Below, one piece after another: positions 42,299 through 50,644 of a stretch of DNA of 64,000 bases. The notes below the pieces were generated by a model. The model saw only the letters and a list, made by a program, of their open reading frames with translations, had not been told where the DNA came from and ran no database searches. The stretch covers positions 62,001 to 126,000 of the forward strand of contig JAJPIZ010000038.1 of assembly GCA_021324435.1 (NCBI GenBank), read 5' to 3'. Position numbers and translations under genes: made by a program. Positions within the stretch are counted from its first letter, which is position 1. Every line of letters begins with the position of its first letter. The DNA comes from Anaerolineae bacterium (lineage in GTDB: Bacteria > Chloroflexota > Anaerolineae > Anaerolineales > Villigracilaceae).

Positions 42299-42327
42299 CT
42301 CGCAACAAATCAATAGCCCCCACACGG

Positions 42328-42500
42328 CGCTCTTATCCAGAGAGGCGGAGGGACCGGCCCTGCGATGCCTCGACAACCTGCCAGTGCGCAGTAATCAGAA
42401 GTCAGTCATCAGTATTCAGTCTCTTCTGAATACTGATGACAGATAACTGAACACTGAAAAGGTGCCAATTCCGACAGACGGATGTTCTGGGAGATGAGAG
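42328..42500 (+). ncRNA. SAM-I (S-box) riboswitch with enlarged P3 hairpin
   Basis: Binds S-adenosylmethionine and lowers metK expression when SAM is plentiful. P1 is closed by CTCTTATC (42330) and GATGAGAG (42493). The core AGAGGCGGAGGGACCGGCCC, then CGACAACC, GGTGCCAATTCC and GGGAGATGAG match the S-box consensus closely. The hairpin between CGACAACC and GGTGCCAA is about 75 nt instead of roughly 25 and is built largely of ACTGATT-type heptamers, including the perfect stem GTCATCAGTATTCAG with its complement. Confidence 0.92.
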
Positions 42501-42521
42501 GGTAACATTAGCATCACGCGT

Positions 42522-42556
42522 AAATTGCCCTTTCTGCACGTCGGAAGGGGCAATTT
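42522..42556 (+). terminator. Expression-platform hairpin of the metK leader
   Basis: AAATTGCCC pairs with GGGCAATTT, extended by TTTC/GGAA, followed by CATTTGC. It lies between the aptamer and the metK Shine-Dalgarno and is the likely terminator formed in the SAM-bound state. The U run is weak. Confidence 0.65.
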
Positions 42557-42582
42557 CATTTGCAAAGGAGAAATCAAAAACA

Positions 42583-43794
42583 ATGAGCAATACCTTTATG
42601 ACATCGCCCAAACTGATGTTCACATCCGAATCGGTGAGCGAAGGCCACCCGGATAAGATGTGCGATCAAATCTCGGACGCCGTGCTGGACGCCTGTCTCG
42701 AACAGGACCCCACCTCGCGCGTTGCCTGCGAAACCGCGACCAAGACCGGGTTCGTGGCTTTGCTGGGCGAAATCACCACCCGCGCCAATTTCAATTACGA
42801 TGAACTGGCGCGCAAAGTCATCAACGAGATTGGATATGACTCCAGCGAAAAAGGTTTCGATGGAAATTCGTGTGGCGTTCTGGTTGCCATCGCGAAACAG
42901 TCCGGCGACATCGCCATGGGGGTGGACAAAGCCCTCGAAGCAAAAGCCGGTGAGATGACCGAGGCGGAGGTCGAGGCGATTGGCGCAGGCGATCAAGGTA
43001 TGATGTTCGGCTTTGCCTGCAATGAAACCCAAACTCTCATGCCGCTTCCCATTTACCTCGCGCACAAACTCACTCGCCGCCAGAGTGAACTTCGCAAGAG
43101 TGGAGCCATTCCGTGGCTTCGTCCGGATGCAAAAAGTCAGGTCACGATTGAATATTCAAAAGGCAAGCCCAGGCGCGTGGACACGGTGCTCATCTCCACG
43201 CAACATGCGCCGGATGTTTCTCACGCTGAAATTGCCGAAACAGTGACTGAACAGATCATCATGCCTACACTTCCAGAAAATATGGTGGATAAAGATTTGA
43301 AAGTCTTTGTCAATCCTACTGGACGGTTCGTAGTGGGCGGCCCCATGGGCGATGCAGGCGTGACAGGCCGCAAAATTATTGTTGATACCTATGGCGGCAT
43401 GGGCCGTCATGGCGGCGGCGCGTTCAGCGGGAAGGACCCAACCAAAGTGGATCGCTCCGCGGCCTACGCGGCGCGCTATGTGGCAAAGAACATCGTCGCC
43501 GCAGGATTGGCAGACCGCGTTGAAGTGCAGCTGGCGTACGCCATTGGTGTGGCGCACCCGCTTTCGGTCAATGTGGAAACCTTCGGCACCGCCAAAATTG
43601 CAGACGAGAAAATCGCATCCCTCATCAACGAATATTTCGATCTGCGCCCGGGCGCGATCATCCGCGATTTGAAACTGCGTCAGCCTATTTATCGCAAGAC
43701 AGCGGCCTATGGTCACTTCGGCCGCGATGACATTGAATTTCCATGGGAAAAAACAGACAAGGCCGCGGCGTTGAAGAAAGCCGCAGGACTTTGA
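42583..43794 (+). CDS. metK: S-adenosylmethionine synthetase
   Basis: Makes SAM from methionine and ATP. The 403-residue protein has the ATP-site opener [20 protein letters not shown], the hallmark [12 protein letters not shown], the second signature [19 protein letters not shown] and [27 protein letters not shown] lies upstream. Control by the SAM-I riboswitch in its leader gives direct product feedback. It is an isolated transcription unit ending at a strong terminator. Confidence 0.97.
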   Translation: MSNTFMTSPKLMFTSESVSEGHPDKMCDQISDAVLDACLEQDPTSRVACETATKTGFVALLGEITTRANFNYDELARKVINEIGYDSSEKGFDGNSCGVLVAIAKQSGDIAMGVDKALEAKAGEMTEAEVEAIGAGDQGMMFGFACNETQTLMPLPIYLAHKLTRRQSELRKSGAIPWLRPDAKSQVTIEYSKGKPRRVDTVLISTQHAPDVSHAEIAETVTEQIIMPTLPENMVDKDLKVFVNPTGRFVVGGPMGDAGVTGRKIIVDTYGGMGRHGGGAFSGKDPTKVDRSAAYAARYVAKNIVAAGLADRVEVQLAYAIGVAHPLSVNVETFGTAKIADEKIASLINEYFDLRPGAIIRDLKLRQPIYRKTAAYGHFGRDDIEFPWEKTDKAAALKKAAGL

Positions 43795-43810
43795 TGGTTT
43801 TCGGTGCAAC

Positions 43811-43842
43811 AAAAAAGAGTCTTCCATTGAAGACTCTTTTTT
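43811..43842. terminator. Bidirectional terminator
   Basis: Stem AAAAAAGAGTCTTC/GAAGACTCTTTTTT between convergent metK and cbiO. Confidence 0.92.
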
Positions 43843-43863
43843 GTTTATCGTGCTCTGCGTCTG

Positions 43864-44589
43864 TTACGGCCTTTCCAACCCATGCGCTTCGAGCAAAGCC
43901 GCATCGGACAAAATCTGAGCCGTCATTCCATCCGCGACGATTTTTCCCTCGTCCATCACAATTGTGCGAGGGAAACATTCCTTGACCAAGGCCATATCGT
44001 GTGTGGACACCAGCATCGTGATCGGCATTTCGTGCAGAAGGTTAATCAATTTCCGGCGCGCACGCGGGTCAAGCCCGGCGGAGGGTTCATCCAAAATTAG
44101 AATCTGCGGGTGCATCGAAAGCACGGTCGCGATGGAAATTCGTTTTTTCTCACCGACGCTCAAATGATGGCACAGACGGTCGCGATAATTCGTCATATGC
44201 ACCATCCTCAACGCCTCATCCACGCGGGCGCGCACTTCGTCTTCGCTCAAACCCATGTGGAGCGGACCAAAAGCCACGTCCTCGAACACCGTCGGGGAAA
44301 AGAGTTGGTCGTCCGGGTTTTGGAACACGAGTCCGACCATTGCGCGGATGACCGGCAAATTGTCCGGATTGAGGCGCATACCGCCCACTTCGATCTCGCC
44401 GCGCCCGGTCAAAATCCCATTCAGGTGCAACATCAAGGTTGATTTCCCCGCGCCATTCGGCCCAACTAACGCGACTTTGTCTCCCGCGCAAAGATTGAAC
44501 GAGACGCCGCGCAAGGCTTCGTTTCCATCCGGATATGAAAAATGCAAGTCATTCACTTTAACCACATCACCATCACATTCAAGTTCCAT
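43864..44589 (-). CDS. cbiO: Co/Ni ECF transporter ATPase CbiO
   Basis: Energises uptake of cobalt or nickel through the CbiMQ membrane complex. About 241 residues with Walker A VGPNGAGKST, Q-loop VFQNPDDQLFSPTVFEDVAF, signature HHLSVGEKKRISIA, Walker B ILILDEPSAGLDP and H-loop STHDMALV. Its ATG overlaps the cbiQ stop codon by one base (TGATG), which fixes the start at 44589. The longer frame to 44691 would run inside cbiQ. The third gene of a cbiM-cbiQ-cbiO operon. Confidence 0.93.
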   Translation of the reverse strand: MELECDGDVVKVNDLHFSYPDGNEALRGVSFNLCAGDKVALVGPNGAGKSTLMLHLNGILTGRGEIEVGGMRLNPDNLPVIRAMVGLVFQNPDDQLFSPTVFEDVAFGPLHMGLSEDEVRARVDEALRMVHMTNYRDRLCHHLSVGEKKRISIATVLSMHPQILILDEPSAGLDPRARRKLINLLHEMPITMLVSTHDMALVKECFPRTIVMDEGKIVADGMTAQILSDAALLEAHGLERP

Positions 44590-45380
44590 CACAGCCTTCC
44601 CACAATTTGCATCACAATGAGTCCGCAGACAGCGGCCACACCGACCAGCCAGTCGCGCAATTGGATTCTCTGCACGTGCATGGCCATCCATTGACCTTTG
44701 TATCCACGCGATAACATGGCATTGTAGATGCGATCACTGCGTTCGTAACTGCGCAGAAAAAGTTGACCGGCCATGTTGCCCGCGACGCGCGCCTGCCACC
44801 ACACGTTCCCACCGGACCTCGAGCCGGGCGCGGCCGCGCTGCGGGCTTGTCTCGCCCTCATCAGACGCATTACTTCATCGGTCAACACAAACAAGTAGCG
44901 ATAAAGAAAGGCGATGATGGTTGTGATGATAGACGGCACATACAAGTGAGTGAGCGCGTGAATGATGTCCGGAAATTCCGTGACCGACACCAGCAGGATC
45001 GCCATCTGCACCGACAACCACGAACGAACCAAAATACTGACGAAGCGCAACAAGCCCGCGTCGGTTGGGATGAGCGTGATCATGCCAAGATGCCACTCGG
45101 CCAATGCATGGCCGGGGATGGAAAAAACGGCAGTTACGGCCGCCAACGCAAAAGGCAGAGCCACGAAAGAACGTTTCAGCGTAAAACCAAAACCAAGTTG
45201 AGAAAGCGCGTTGGCAATCAACAAAAAGATGAACGCCAAACCAAAAGCCGCCCAGGCTCCATCCGGCAAAAGCACATTGGACAGGATGAACGCAACCGTG
45301 ACCACCACTTTGATGCGCGCATCCAGATGGTGAAGCAGACTGTGTCCATGATGATAACGATCAAAGGCGTCGGCGTGCAT
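44589..45380 (-). CDS. cbiQ: ECF transporter T component CbiQ
   Basis: Membrane coupling subunit of 263 residues with about five or six helices (VVVTVAFILSNVLL, SFVALPFALAAVTAVFSI, IITTIIAFLYRYLFVL). The coupling helices that contact the ATPase carry the family Ala-Arg-Gly-type motifs: MRARQARSA and MLSRGYKG. N-terminal HHGHSLLHHLDARIKV is typical of CbiQ. It starts 3 nt after cbiM ends and overlaps cbiO by one base. Confidence 0.92.
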   Translation of the reverse strand: MHADAFDRYHHGHSLLHHLDARIKVVVTVAFILSNVLLPDGAWAAFGLAFIFLLIANALSQLGFGFTLKRSFVALPFALAAVTAVFSIPGHALAEWHLGMITLIPTDAGLLRFVSILVRSWLSVQMAILLVSVTEFPDIIHALTHLYVPSIITTIIAFLYRYLFVLTDEVMRLMRARQARSAAAPGSRSGGNVWWQARVAGNMAGQLFLRSYERSDRIYNAMLSRGYKGQWMAMHVQRIQLRDWLVGVAAVCGLIVMQIVGRL

Positions 45381-45383
45381 AGG

Positions 45384-46316
45384 CTACGATTTTTTTCGCA
45401 GAGCGCGCCCGGCAAGAAAGGCTAATCCTAGGACGACCAAAACGCCGATGGCGCCGGCTGCAATTCTGGATAAAGGCGTCTTGCCCAGAAATGGAAGGTT
45501 GTATCCTGCCAGCGGACCGGTCGCAGTCTGTGCTGTAGTGATGAAACCCAAATCCATCGCGACGCGATTCAATCCATCCGGGTTCACCGAGGCTAACGGC
45601 GAAAGCAATACGACGATCAGGGTAACGAGGATGCCAGCCAGAGCCCAACCGCGCCCGCCTTTGGCTGAGACCGATTCTTCGCCGAGCAGATCGGGCCGGG
45701 TGCGGAAGATAAAAGCCAGCGCGGCAACGGTAATCAATGCTTCGCCAATCCCGATCAACGCATGGACACTCAACATGGCCGGAATCACAATGTCGAGTTT
45801 GGCCGTGCCGCTTAACCAGAGTTCAAGTGAGGTAAGCAGTGCACCGCCCATGACTGAAAGCCAGGCGGCGAGTCCAGCGATGACAAGTTTCATCGTCTGA
45901 TTGCGTCCAAGCACGCTTCGGTAGAGTCCATAGCCAATGACGACAGTGACCAACCCCATGTTCAAAATGTTGGCGCCCATCACGGTCAGGCCGCCGTCTT
46001 GAAATAATAAACCTTGAACGGCGATTACCGAAGTCATCACCAGCATCGCGGCCCATGGCCCCAGCGTAATCGCCGCCAACGCTCCCCCGAGCAAATGGCC
46101 GGAGGTCCCGCCCGCGACGGGGAAGTTGATCATCTGCGCCGCAAAAATAAAAGCGGCCATGATGCCCATCAATGGGACTTGTCGTTCGCCAAGAGATTTG
46201 TTGGTGCGTGAGATGGCAACTCCATCCAAGATAATTGTAAAAGCCCAACAAATGATCGAGATGGCCAGACTCAGAAATCCATCCGGGATGTGCATGTGCA
46301 GTGGCGACAAGTGCAT
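45384..46316 (-). CDS. cbiM: Metal-binding S component CbiM with fused PDGLE (CbiN-like) domain
   Basis: Substrate-binding subunit for Co2+ or Ni2+. The family N-terminus MHIPDGFLS is present, followed by NFPVAGGTSGHLLGGALAAI (metal-loop His). The C-terminal 75 residues form a CbiN/PDGLE domain (PLASVNPDGLNRVAMDLGF plus one helix). In CbiM/NikM the processed Met1-His2 amino terminus binds metal, yet here the best Shine-Dalgarno (AAGGAG) places the start at 46316, seven residues before MHIPDG. Either the ATG at 46295 is used, or the extension MHLSPLH is trimmed or tolerated. No cobalamin riboswitch is visible upstream. Confidence 0.92.
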   Translation of the reverse strand: MHLSPLHMHIPDGFLSLAISIICWAFTIILDGVAISRTNKSLGERQVPLMGIMAAFIFAAQMINFPVAGGTSGHLLGGALAAITLGPWAAMLVMTSVIAVQGLLFQDGGLTVMGANILNMGLVTVVIGYGLYRSVLGRNQTMKLVIAGLAAWLSVMGGALLTSLELWLSGTAKLDIVIPAMLSVHALIGIGEALITVAALAFIFRTRPDLLGEESVSAKGGRGWALAGILVTLIVVLLSPLASVNPDGLNRVAMDLGFITTAQTATGPLAGYNLPFLGKTPLSRIAAGAIGVLVVLGLAFLAGRALRKKS

Positions 46317-46379
46317 GGCTCTCCTTGTTCCTGATAATTATTTTAGCCTGAAATCGAGAGACTCTGCTTATTGAAATCA

Positions 46380-46406
46380 AACGGCGGGTAATTCTTACCC
46401 GCCGTT
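46380..46406 (-). terminator. Terminator of the Pro/Thr-linker lipoprotein gene
   Basis: Stem AACGGCGGGTAA/TTACCCGCCGTT with a 3-nt loop, followed by TTTGATTT on the minus strand. Confidence 0.8.
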
Positions 46407-46435
46407 GTCATCGAATCAATTCAAGAAATGTTTTT

Positions 46436-47212
46436 TTACGGCTCCCAGAAGAATTGCATGATGGCATACAGATAAGGTTTACCGTTGACATATTCCATAC
46501 CAATCGCCCAGGTATGCCAGTCCATGTTGCCGTTGGCCTGTGTGCCTGTGAAGTAAACGGAATAGAAATTAATCCCAGGATATGGCCAAACCGCGTTATA
46601 CGTCGTGCCACCGACCTGGACTTGATTGCAAGTCAATGTGTAATTCTTGCTGAAGAGATCAAGCAGAGAAGGAATGATGACTTCGTGGAAAGAGCCTTTG
46701 GTCATCTGACCACTTCCGGGGGCGAGGCCCCATTCCACTTGAAAGGTTGACTCGAACAGAAACTTTGCATGGGTCTGGTCATAGTTGACGACGCGGCCAT
46801 CGCGATAGTAACGCGCGTCCATGCCATGCACAGGACTCACCAGGGATGCCAGCAGTTCACCATTCGAGGCTTGCAGTGCATTCCTGAAACTATTGATCAA
46901 GGCCGTGGCCTGATCATCTGCGCAGAAGTTGACCGGGGGTGGTTGAGTTGGAGGGATGCGCGTCGGTGGCACAGCGGTGGGCGGGAAGGATGTAAGCGGA
47001 ACAAACGTCGGAGGAACAGTTGTGGGAAGATTCGGGGTGACGCCGATTGCCGTCGAGGTGGGCGGAACAGCCGTGGGCGGCAGACGGGTGAGGGTGGGGA
47101 TGAACAGCACAGTCGGGGTCGGAAGCGGCTGATTATAAAGAGAGAGCGTGCATCCCGATGTCTCCAGCAAAATCAAAGTCATTAACGCAAAAATCCAGCG
47201 AATCCTTCGCAT
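46436..47212 (-). CDS. Lipoprotein with Pro/Thr-rich linker, unknown C-terminal domain
   Basis: About 258 residues. A signal peptide ends in a lipobox (LETSGC). Then comes a long extended linker of PP-T repeats (about residues 35-95) and a globular domain beginning DDQATALINSFRNALQASNG and ending KPYLYAIMQFFWEP. Conserved-looking aromatic and Gly residues (MDWHTWAIGMEY) suggest a beta-rich NTF2-like or similar fold, but I cannot assign a family. The start at 47212 is six bases after AAAGGAG. Possibly a surface sensor or inhibitor. Confidence 0.7.
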   Translation of the reverse strand: MRRIRWIFALMTLILLETSGCTLSLYNQPLPTPTVLFIPTLTRLPPTAVPPTSTAIGVTPNLPTTVPPTFVPLTSFPPTAVPPTRIPPTQPPPVNFCADDQATALINSFRNALQASNGELLASLVSPVHGMDARYYRDGRVVNYDQTHAKFLFESTFQVEWGLAPGSGQMTKGSFHEVIIPSLLDLFSKNYTLTCNQVQVGGTTYNAVWPYPGINFYSVYFTGTQANGNMDWHTWAIGMEYVNGKPYLYAIMQFFWEP

Positions 47213-47316
47213 TTCCATCTCCTTTCCAAGAAGAAAGCGGCGGAGCCTCATATTCTTTCCTCTCTATTTTACTTCTGTTCCGCATGAGTAAACGCGTAGT
47301 TCGTCTCACCAAAGGC

Positions 47317-47344
47317 TTGACAGTCAAAGAAACCCGCATATAAT
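47317..47344 (+). promoter_or_regulatory. Promoter of the trp T-box transcript
   Basis: TTGACA, 16-nt spacer, TATAAT: a near-consensus promoter just upstream of the T-box leader. Confidence 0.85.
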
Positions 47345-47354
47345 CACACGAAAT

Positions 47355-47709
47355 ATTCAAAAGCAGTGACGAGGACGAGTACGCGCTGGACGACGGTTTA
47401 GAGAGCAGGCGGTTGGTGGAAGCCCTGCCCGAGACGACAGCGCTGAATGGACCTCCGAGCTTCAAGGCGAAATCCTGAGAAGGAGAGTATCCGAGACGGA
47501 ACGCCACCGTTATCAAGGCTAGGTCACTTAGTTTTGAAAACTAGCTGACCAAAAGAGTGAAGCTGGCTTGAATCCCGTTGCATCACGACGGGATTTTTTG
47601 TTCGATAGCAAGCCGCTTAAATCGGGTGGCACCACGGACGTTGAAGCGTTCGTCCCTTTGGCAAAGCAGGATTCTTTTGCCATGAGGACGAACGCTTTCT
47701 TTTTTTTTC
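47355..47709 (+). ncRNA. T-box leader, tryptophan-specific
   Basis: Senses uncharged tRNA-Trp and allows read-through into the downstream genes. Stem I carries AGAGAGCAGGCGGTTGGTGG, and the specifier loop reads GAATGGACC with UGG (Trp) at 47448-47450. The T-box sequence GGGTGGCACCACGG is at 47624-47637. The terminator has arms GAAGCGTTCGTCC (47643) and GGACGAACGCTTT (47686) followed by a long T run. An extra hairpin AATCCCGT/ACGGGATT with TTTTTG behind it (47571-47601) lies where stem III is expected. The gap from 47213 to the promoter holds nothing else I can name. Confidence 0.93.
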
Positions 47710-47727
47710 ATACGAAAAGGAGAAAAG

Positions 47728-47886
47728 ATGAACACACAAACTGCATATACGGAATCAACGGAATCGAGCCTGCAGGAATATTTTGTAGAGCAGGTCGAAG
47801 ACGAGTCTCTGCCCGCCGCGCAGGTGTTGAGCGATCAACAGGAAAACCGCGAGGCGGATAGTAACGCGTCTCTTTTTGTGCCGTGA
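47728..47886 (+). CDS. 52-residue ORF under T-box control
   Basis: Directly behind the T-box terminator, ATG at 47728 follows a strong Shine-Dalgarno (AAAAGGAGAAAAG) at ideal spacing. The frame gives a 52-residue acidic, Glu/Gln/Ser-rich peptide (start MNTQTAYTESTESSLQEYF, end DSNASLFVP). No Cys or Trp, no signal peptide, no membrane segment, and no family I know. Its placement means it is made when tryptophan is short. Anti-TRAP of Bacillus is also a short T-box-controlled ORF but is Cys-rich and not similar. It could instead be a leader ORF that tunes trpB2. Confidence 0.55.
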   Translation: MNTQTAYTESTESSLQEYFVEQVEDESLPAAQVLSDQQENREADSNASLFVP

Positions 47887-48001
47887 GGGAAGAATGATAC
47901 CGATCACTTTCCATCCACCTTGAAGGACAAACGCTTTTTGATTTACGATTTTAGATCGAGATTGACGATCAATGAATTTACCCTCAACAAAGGAGAAGAT
48001 T

Positions 48002-49375
48002 ATGTCTGACCAAACCCGGTTTTTACTGAACGAATCTGACCTGCCCAAGTCCTGGTACAACATCAACGCCGACAGCCCGGTCGCGCCCGCGCCCGTACTG
48101 AGGCCGGATACCCTCGAGCCGGTCACACCAGACTTTCTGGCGGTGCTATTTCCAATGGATCTAATCATGCAGGAAGTCTCAACCGAACGATACATCCAAA
48201 TCCCGGAGGAAGTGCGCGAGATTTATAAACTTTATCGCCCCACTCCGTTGATCCGCGCCCGACGCCTTGAAAAAGCGCTCGGCACAACCGCGCACATTTA
48301 TTACAAAAACGAAGGCGTCTCGCCTGCTGGAAGTCACAAGCCAAACACAGCCATCCCTCAAGCCTTCTACAACAAGATCGCTGGGACGAAGGCCCTCACC
48401 ACCGAGACCGGAGCCGGTCAATGGGGTTCGGCTCTCGCGCTGGCCGGAAATTTCTTCGACATTGACGTGGAAGTATACATGGTCAAAGTGTCTTACACAC
48501 AAAAGCCATATCGCCGCGTCTTCATGGAATCGTTCAGCGCGCAGGTCTTTGCCAGTCCCACTGACCGCACGAACTATGGCCGCTCGATTCTCGCCTCTGA
48601 TCCAAACAGCCCCGGCTCACTGGGCATTGCCATCTCGGAAGCGGTGGAGGTTGCGGCTACGTCCGGCGGCAAGAAGAAATACAGCCTCGGCTCGGTGCTG
48701 AATCATGTACTGATGCATCAAAGCGTGATCGGCGAGGAAGCACTTAAGCAAATGGATATGGCCAATGAATATCCCGACGTCGTCATTGGATGCGTGGGCG
48801 GCGGCTCGAACTTCGCGGGCATTGCCTATCCGTTCCTGCGGGAGAATTTGAAGAACGGACGCAAGACGCGTCTCCTCGCAGTCGAACCCACCGCCGCTCC
48901 TTCCTTGACCAAGGGCGCGTACACCTTCGATTACGGCGACACCGCCAAGATGGCCCCCATCGTCAAGATGTATACGCTGGGACATGGCTTTGTTCCACCC
49001 TCCATCCATGCCGGTGGACTCCGCTATCATGGCATGGCGCCCAGCCTGAGCGCATTCTACGACACCGGCCTGATCGAGGCGAAAGCCGTCAAGCAGAAAG
49101 CCACCTTCGAGGCCGCGCTCCAATTCGCAAAAGCGGAAGGCATCATCCCCGCGCCAGAATCAGCGCACGCGATCCGCGCCGCGATTGATGAAGCCCTGGA
49201 TGCAAAAGCCAAAGGCGAGAAGCGTGTGATTCTGTTCAATCTTTCCGGTCATGGAAATTTTGACATGGGCGCCTACGAGGCCTACATCAATGGGAAACTG
49301 GAAGATTACGAGTATCCTGCCGAGGCTGTCCACGCCGCGATGAGCGAACTCCCGAAGGTGAGTATCCTCGCGTAG
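48002..49375 (+). CDS. trpB: Tryptophan synthase beta chain, TrpB2 type
   Basis: PLP enzyme joining indole and serine to tryptophan. At 457 residues it is the long TrpB2 form. Signs are the N-terminal arm (FPMDLIMQEVSTERYIQIP), RPTPLIRARRLEKALGT, the PLP lysine in GSHKPNTAIPQA, GAGQWGSALALA and the phosphate loop GCVGGGSNFAG. TrpB2 often lacks a TrpA partner, and none is nearby, so it may salvage indole. AAAGGAGAAGATT places the start at 48002. Expression is controlled by the Trp T-box. 47887-48001 contains no other gene. Confidence 0.93.
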   Translation: MSDQTRFLLNESDLPKSWYNINADSPVAPAPVLRPDTLEPVTPDFLAVLFPMDLIMQEVSTERYIQIPEEVREIYKLYRPTPLIRARRLEKALGTTAHIYYKNEGVSPAGSHKPNTAIPQAFYNKIAGTKALTTETGAGQWGSALALAGNFFDIDVEVYMVKVSYTQKPYRRVFMESFSAQVFASPTDRTNYGRSILASDPNSPGSLGIAISEAVEVAATSGGKKKYSLGSVLNHVLMHQSVIGEEALKQMDMANEYPDVVIGCVGGGSNFAGIAYPFLRENLKNGRKTRLLAVEPTAAPSLTKGAYTFDYGDTAKMAPIVKMYTLGHGFVPPSIHAGGLRYHGMAPSLSAFYDTGLIEAKAVKQKATFEAALQFAKAEGIIPAPESAHAIRAAIDEALDAKAKGEKRVILFNLSGHGNFDMGAYEAYINGKLEDYEYPAEAVHAAMSELPKVSILA

Positions 49376-49383
49376 CATCAAAA

Positions 49384-49415
49384 AGGCTTCCGAGATTTTT
49401 CAATCTCCGAAGCCT
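49384..49415 (+). terminator. Hairpin after trpB
   Basis: AGGCTTC-GAGATT pairs with AATCTC-GAAGCCT. The T run is poor (ATCTTGC), so efficiency is uncertain. Confidence 0.6.
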
Positions 49416-49446
49416 ATCTTGCTATTGTCGTTCTCCTCCTTGTGAA

Positions 49447-49477
49447 GAGGCCGGTGACTTTATAAGTCACCGGCCTC
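49447..49477 (-). terminator. Hairpin after the FIST gene
   Basis: Strong stem GAGGCCGGTGACTT/AAGTCACCGGCCTC, 8 nt downstream of the FIST gene stop on the minus strand. Confidence 0.7.
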
Positions 49478-49484
49478 GGCAATT

Positions 49485-50642
49485 CTACTTCTCTTCCCCA
49501 AACGCAATGACGGCGATATGTTGATTCAAAAATCGCGGACTGGCGCCATCTTTGCCGGGCACAATTTGTCCAAGCGTATATCCGCCTGCGAGTTGAACAC
49601 CAGCGCCCAAAATATCCTGCACCGCGTAAACCTCTGTTCCGGGATTGGACTTCAAAAGCATCTGCCAGGCAATGTCCACCAGCACAAGCGCAAACACCGG
49701 TTTGACATCTCCCAACGCGTGCAAAGCCTGTTGCGCGGCTTGCATAGCCGCCTTATCGCAAGAAGCGCGGCTGCCAACAAGCAGGTACGCGTCAATGCCA
49801 TCGCGAATAGAGGCGTTCATGCGGAAACTTCCATCCGCCTCCACGCGGATTGGTGCGCGCACAATCAAATCTTCGCCCTGCTCCACGCCGAGCGGATAGA
49901 GCCGCGCCAGATAACTCAGTGGAGGAAAAGCCCAGTCGCGTGCGGGGTGGCCGAAGAGTTCCGCGTAAGTCTCCGAAGCCGGACGCCCGTCCAGGGTCCG
50001 GAGCCAGAAGCCACGCGAACGTGTCACACGAAACTGACTGCCCACCGGGTCCCAGCCGTGAGCGTATCCGACACCCATGCGGATATTCCCGCGCAGAAGC
50101 GCCGCGGCCAGACTGCCCGTCCCGACTTGATTGCCAATCATTTGATAAGTATTGCCCGTATGCAGATCCCCACTGGAGAGACCGCCCGCCATTGAAATGG
50201 AACCGGGTTGAATTGCGGCACATAATTGTTCTGCGTCGCCGTTGAATCCATCCGCAAAAAAGATCGCGGCGCGATTCTCTTTGTTGGCCGCCGCGGCCTG
50301 TAAAAGGCGATTTGCCGTCTCACGACCCGACTGGGCATAGCCCGGATACCATTGCGCCTCGGCCTGGAAATCGCCGCTCAACAAAGCCAGCGTCACCGAA
50401 TGCGGGTGCTGACCTTCACTGGATAAACTGGCGGGGGCGCTAAAACCAATCAACGGCGCATCGCCCAAGAGACTCGCCACTCCGCTCATGACTTCGCGCG
50501 CTTGATATTGATTCGAGGCAATCATGATGCCCAGTCCCGGCGCGCCGACCCCCAACTGATTCAGCGCCTGATGCACGGCCTGCAGACCGGCTTCGCGGCC
50601 ATCCAGCGCCTGAGCAGTGCCAACAGCAACATGAAGCGTCAT
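49485..50642 (-). CDS. FIST domain sensor protein
   Basis: A 385-residue cytoplasmic protein with FIST N (about 30-230) and FIST C (about 235-370) domains, thought to bind small ligands such as amino acids. Matching segments are PLIGFSAPASLSSEGQH, GGLSSGDLHTGNTYQM and the C-terminal GTEVYAVQDILGAGVQLAGG. It starts 2 nt after the end of the giant histidine kinase gene, with GGAG inside the kinase's last codons, so the two are translationally coupled. FIST proteins often feed signals to kinases or cyclases, so it is probably an input partner of that kinase. Confidence 0.85.
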   Translation of the reverse strand: MTLHVAVGTAQALDGREAGLQAVHQALNQLGVGAPGLGIMIASNQYQAREVMSGVASLLGDAPLIGFSAPASLSSEGQHPHSVTLALLSGDFQAEAQWYPGYAQSGRETANRLLQAAAANKENRAAIFFADGFNGDAEQLCAAIQPGSISMAGGLSSGDLHTGNTYQMIGNQVGTGSLAAALLRGNIRMGVGYAHGWDPVGSQFRVTRSRGFWLRTLDGRPASETYAELFGHPARDWAFPPLSYLARLYPLGVEQGEDLIVRAPIRVEADGSFRMNASIRDGIDAYLLVGSRASCDKAAMQAAQQALHALGDVKPVFALVLVDIAWQMLLKSNPGTEVYAVQDILGAGVQLAGGYTLGQIVPGKDGASPRFLNQHIAVIAFGEEK

Positions 50643-50644
50643 GA

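Noticed and set aside
42385-42458. Tandem ACTGATT units considered as CRISPR-like or as a mobile element
   Set aside because: Units are 7 nt, degenerate and lie inside the riboswitch hairpin. There are no spacers of constant length and no cas genes.
46317-46379. Possible cobalamin riboswitch upstream of cbiM
   Set aside because: Only about 60 nt separate the start codon from the upstream terminator, too short for a B12 aptamer, and no B12-box is visible.
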